Made by a program: the position numbers and the translations under genes
Part shown: positions 36,110 to 40,000 of the stretch, piece by piece
Layout: every line of letters begins with the position of its first letter
Numbering within the stretch: position 1 is the stretch's first letter
The notes under the pieces: model-generated
What the model saw: the letters and a program-made list of their open reading frames with translations, nothing else
Told to the model about the DNA's origin: nothing
Databases searched by the model: none
From: Chrysomallon squamiferum
Taxonomy: Eukaryota > Mollusca > Gastropoda > Neomphalida > Peltospiridae
NCBI GenBank assembly: GCA_012295275.1
Contig: CM022678.1
Coordinates: forward strand, 5,821,059-5,861,058
Reading direction: 5' to 3'
DNA length: 40,000 bases

Positions 36110-36420
36110 ATTAAAATATCAACGAAAACACCATTGTTGTCACTGATCTGATCCGGTCATGTTTGCAAACAATAAATCATATTCCTAGTCAAATAAATCA
36201 ACCGGATTAAATTAGATAAAATTATTCTTGTTTCGTTACCTCTAAATTGACCTAGGGAACCATCGATAAATCAAAATTTTGTTAAAGTCACGTACAAATT
36301 AGGATGTTCACAAATTCCCATAAGCAGACGAACATAGCTTCTGATGACGTAACATAATGCTTAATTTGCATATCTGAATATAGTACCCAAGGGCAGATAA
36401 CTAGATAATAAACAATGTTT
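36110..36420. promoter_or_regulatory. Possible cis-regulatory segment
   Basis: A locally complex, non-repetitive stretch with TGTTTGCAAACA-like (forkhead-type) near 36160, ATCGATAA near 36262, TGACGTAA (CRE-like) at 36344-36351 and ATTTGCAT (POU octamer) near 36364. These are individual word matches; no promoter architecture is evident. Confidence 0.2.
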
Positions 36421-36993
36421 CGCGTTTCGATATTAGATTAAAATCAGTAATGTAAGCACTAATTAAACTGTATTTAAAATTAAATCAAAACAGTTTTAAC
36501 CGAATATTTTTTCTATACTGTAATAAAACTGTGTGATGATGATGATGATAATAATAGTAATAATAATAATAATCCTACAAATAGATTTTTACAAACTTTT
36601 TACAGTATTTAGATTTTAAAAAAAAGGAAAATAATAGGTGTTTTGTTATAACGATTTCCTTCCAAAGAGATAATTTTCAACATTTTCCACTTTCATAAAC
36701 GTAAATATAAAATATTTCAGTGTAACATAAATTGGTACTGCATGTGAGAAAATGAGAATATGGCACTTGTTTGAAACTCTGAATAAAAGTCATAACTATT
36801 TGAAACAGACAAAGTAAAATTCAGGCTTAAAATAAGCGTTTAAAAAATATCAGAGGTGAAAGCTATGTATTTTTAAGAGTTGAAAAGATAGAATGTTTCG
36901 AAATATTCAAATAAAGATAATTACTGAGTAACGACCCTTGTACTTATCCTTTGACAGTAACTATTTGAAATAAATTATATTTTTACACTGAAT

Positions 36994-36995
<2 letters not shown>

Positions 36996-37089
<94 letters not shown>

Positions 37090-37103
37090 CTCTCTCTCTC
37101 TCT
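36996..37103. repeat. (TC)n microsatellite with one interruption
   Basis: About 54 CT dinucleotides, broken once by a G at about 37087. Confidence 0.98.
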
Positions 37104-37919
37104 GCCAACGAAACAATACATTTATATATTATTACCCGAATAATTATTTTCTGTTAAAAATGTATTTAGTCCAAGCCAGTGTCATTTGACTGATATTTTT
37201 ATTTCATTTTCCTATTTCTCAGTCTATTCCTGAAAGAAAGAATACTGATGATAATAAATTATATATATATAAAAGGAACAAGAAAGAAATTTGTTTTATA
37301 GACATTAATTCCACATTATATTAGGAGGAATGCCCTGACAATTCTGAAATACTTGTTGGGTTGTCATGTTGTTGGGTTGTCATGCCATAATTACATATAA
37401 TAAACGTCTTGATTATACAGGTTGTCAAGGTTCTAGTAATTAAAATGAACCTGTTTAGTTCTTTTTTTAATAAATATTCTGGCATATTTAACTCAGGGCT
37501 CATAAACAACACGTATATTGTAATCTTATGAAAAATCAAAAACACAATCTGTCTTTCATAATTTAATAACTTTACACCGGCACGTGCACACCCAGTGAAT
37601 ACAGGCGTTGAGAAATATAAAATTTCGAAAGAGTAATCGTGGGGAAGTGGATTTTAGCTCTTACCCCTTTCCGTTCCAACATCAGTCCCACAGACCTCAG
37701 CATCCCTTATTAGTAGTATTATTACTGTTGTTGTTCTTGGTGGTGGCGGTGTCGTCGTTGTTGTTATTTTTGTTGATAGTGTCGTTTTTATGTTATTGTT
37801 ATTTTTGTTGATAGTGTCGTGTTTATGTTATTGTTATAATTTTTGACTGATGTTGATATATATCTTTTTAATAATAGTTATTGTGTTTGTTGCTATTACT
37901 GTTTATTACTGCTACTACG

Positions 37920-37970
<51 letters not shown>
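37920..37970. repeat. (TTA)n microsatellite
   Basis: About 17 TTA trinucleotides. The poly-Tyr ORF over it is an artefact. Confidence 0.97.
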
Positions 37971-38500
37971 GTGTTGTAGTTGTAGTTGTCATTGTTACTG
38001 TTATCGTTTTTATTCCTGATTTCATTTTAGTTATTCTGTCAGTAAAACATTTTGATTATTGTTGTTATTGTCCTTCGTTATATTGGTATTCATTAATTTA
38101 TAAGGTAAGTTTATAAAATACAAGAAGAAGGAGAAGGAGAAGAAACCTAAAACCAAAAACCATAACGACGGGCGATTTTATAAGCATTAAAATAATAAAA
38201 TCAAACTATTTAACTCAGCTTCAAGATAATCAGCGATTGTAAGAAAAATGAAATATGCCAGAGTAAGCTCCCTTGCATTCAGTCCGCTACTAAATTAAAA
38301 ATTTATTCAGCTGCTTTTGTGACGATGATTAATTTATGCATGTCTACGTTCAATTTAATTAAGTCCCATTAAGCATTCATTTTGTATTTAGACCTGCTAA
38401 AAAGCTGTTGTATTCAGAATGAGGCTACACCCGGTTAGTGAGTGGGTACAAAAATAAAGAGGTAATGAAAATGCACTTTTACACAATTAATTTACCCAAG

Positions 38501-40000
38501 AAATTAAATATAAGCACGCGCGCGTGCTCAACAAACACACATACATATATACATATAAATATTTTTTTATTTTTTTTATATTTTATTTATTTTTTTATTA
38601 TTTATTTTTTTTTTTTTATTTATTTTTATTATTATTATTTTTTTTTTTATTACTATTTTTTTTTTTATTTTTTTTTTTTTTGCATACTTTCCGCCGTCGT
38701 ATGACGGATAGTTTTTATTTTTATATTATTGTTACTTGAAAATGCAGTTTTATTATCAAAATGTTTTACGAGTGTCATTATGGTCTGGGAAATAATAATA
38801 ATAAGAAGAAGAAGAAGAAGAAGAGCAGCAACAACAACAACAACAACAATATATAATAATAGAACATTAATATATACCTTAAAATCAACAAAAAGGAAAG
38901 CGTCAACGCTAATTAGATGTGACGTCATAAACGTTTTACGTCGCTCTCTGTTCTAAATATAGAAAGGTCTGATTCTAAATGGTACCAAAACCAAGAGTTA
39001 CTTAGTGATCTGCTTTTGGTAGCAGTACAGTAAACTGATGAGGGGTGGCATAGTATTTGCTCCATTTCTGTTTATTATTGATGATGATGATTTATTTATT
39101 TTTTATTTATTTTACTTATTTATTTTATTATATTTTTTTACATAATATTTCTATTTATTTATTGTTGTTGCTAATTTATACATTTATATTTTTGGTGTTT
39201 ATTATTACAATAATTATTTCTTTTATTATTGTGTATTTCTGCTGTTACAGATTGTTTATTTATGTATTTATTTATTTATTGTTTTGTTACGATAATTATT
39301 GCTGTTGTTGTTTCTGACGATTATTAATTTTGAGAACAACAACAACAACAAAGTATCAGACTTTTGAGAAAAAAAGTATAATTTGATGGAGAAATGTAGA
39401 GTAAAAGCTAAGTTAAACATCCGATTCTTTTTCCTTCTTAATTGAGGTTACGTTATCAATACACCTCTCTCTTTATCATTATTTATTCCTAACCAATTTA
39501 TATTCCATCATAATAAATACTAACAGTTCTATTCAGAGTCAGATTTAGATGTGAAATACGAAAGAGGAAGAAGAAGAAAAAGAATCGAATTAATATTAAC
39601 AATAAGATACATACATTTTACTTTGTTCTAATTAATCTATGGCTTCTTGGATTATGTTCATTAATCTGAAAAGAAGATTATCTTTTTGTTGATTTCATGT
39701 GTACAAAAAAAAAAAAAAAAAAAGCCCCCCAAAAAAAAAAAAAAAAAAAAAGCTAATTCATCATAATAACATTTTTGTTATTTGTCTTTTCTGTTTGAAG
39801 ATAGAGAAAAAAAAGTTTTAACAATAACTAGTTGTTTTACTTGTTGTAGTTTTAGCAGTAAAGACAGTAGTAGTATAGCATAGTAACAGAAGAAGTAGTA
39901 GTAATAGTAGTTGAAACAATAACAATTATGACGATCTGTATGATGATGAGAATGTGAAAATTCCTGTGCATTTGATACCACGGATATTTATTGATATTTC
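38501..40000. other. AT-rich non-coding sequence to the window end
   Basis: Dominated by T-rich stretches (38560-38680), AAG/CAA triplet runs (38801-38850), TTTA words and A runs interrupted by CCCCCC (39703-39750). A perfect TGACGTCA occurs at 38920-38927. No gene is supported. Confidence 0.65.
38513..38528. other. 16-bp CpG-rich perfect palindrome
   Basis: AGCACGCGCGCGTGCT is its own reverse complement and stands in strongly AT-rich DNA. It has an alternating purine-pyrimidine core. Confidence 0.7.

Larger units (their letters stand above)
34790..38500. other. AT-rich non-coding sequence, with one more complex segment
   Basis: No gene is supported. Included are TTA runs (35756-35802, 37920-37970), a (TC)n run, and a more complex stretch at 36110-36420 with several recognisable binding words (listed separately). 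37560-37720 is also moderately complex and contains CACGTG at 37581-37586. ORFs here are short and low in complexity. Confidence 0.6.

Noticed and set aside
38104-38116. GTAAGT donor after ATTTATAAG
   Set aside because: There is no open, complex exon upstream; the surrounding frame is TTA-repeat and T-rich sequence.

Overview
This is a very AT-rich metazoan genomic window dominated by introns and intergenic DNA, with abundant microsatellites (TC, TTA, TA, TTTA, poly-T) and many locally amplified minisatellites. The only gene recognised with confidence is the 3' half of a Shaw-type (Kv3/KCNC-like) voltage-gated potassium channel on the + strand. Shaw-like protein residues, a long intron-rich locus and this repeat style suggest a lophotrochozoan, plausibly a mollusc such as a cephalopod. 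That assignment is an inference; no lineage-diagnostic SINE was recognised.

Layout. 1-1642: 112-bp satellite array. 1646-1768: short complex spacer. 1770-3640: older, diverged array of about 130-180 bp units that shares a segment with the satellite. 3641-8220: AT-rich intron with microsatellites and one coding-like antisense ORF (5269-5586). 8221-9142: large GC-richer Shaw exon covering S1 to S6 and the proximal C-terminus. 9143-22743: very long intron holding candidate phase-1 mini-exons (13623-13661 best, 19061-19090 and 18062-18091 weaker) and several minisatellites. 22744-22915, 25680-25823 and 28176-28342: downstream C-terminal exons, the last ending in a stop codon. 28343 onward: probable 3' UTR grading into intergenic DNA with more minisatellites, a 569-bp mariner-like non-autonomous transposon inserted into one of them (33371-33939), and AT-rich sequence to the end.

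How it fits together. The T1 tetramerisation exon(s) must lie upstream of the window, because none is visible in 1-8220. The main exon ends in phase 1 at either of two donors 30 nt apart, and every downstream exon or candidate cassette starts in phase 1, so the C-terminus looks built for alternative splicing. The exception is the exon at 22744-22915. It is 172 nt long, one more than a multiple of three, and is closed by stop codons in all three frames from its acceptor. The two reading frames on either side of a stop at 22800-22802 would join if one base were absent. It is therefore a terminating (short-isoform) exon, or carries a real or assembly-derived 1-nt indel. Skipping it puts 8221-9142 directly in frame with 25680-25823 and 28176-28342.
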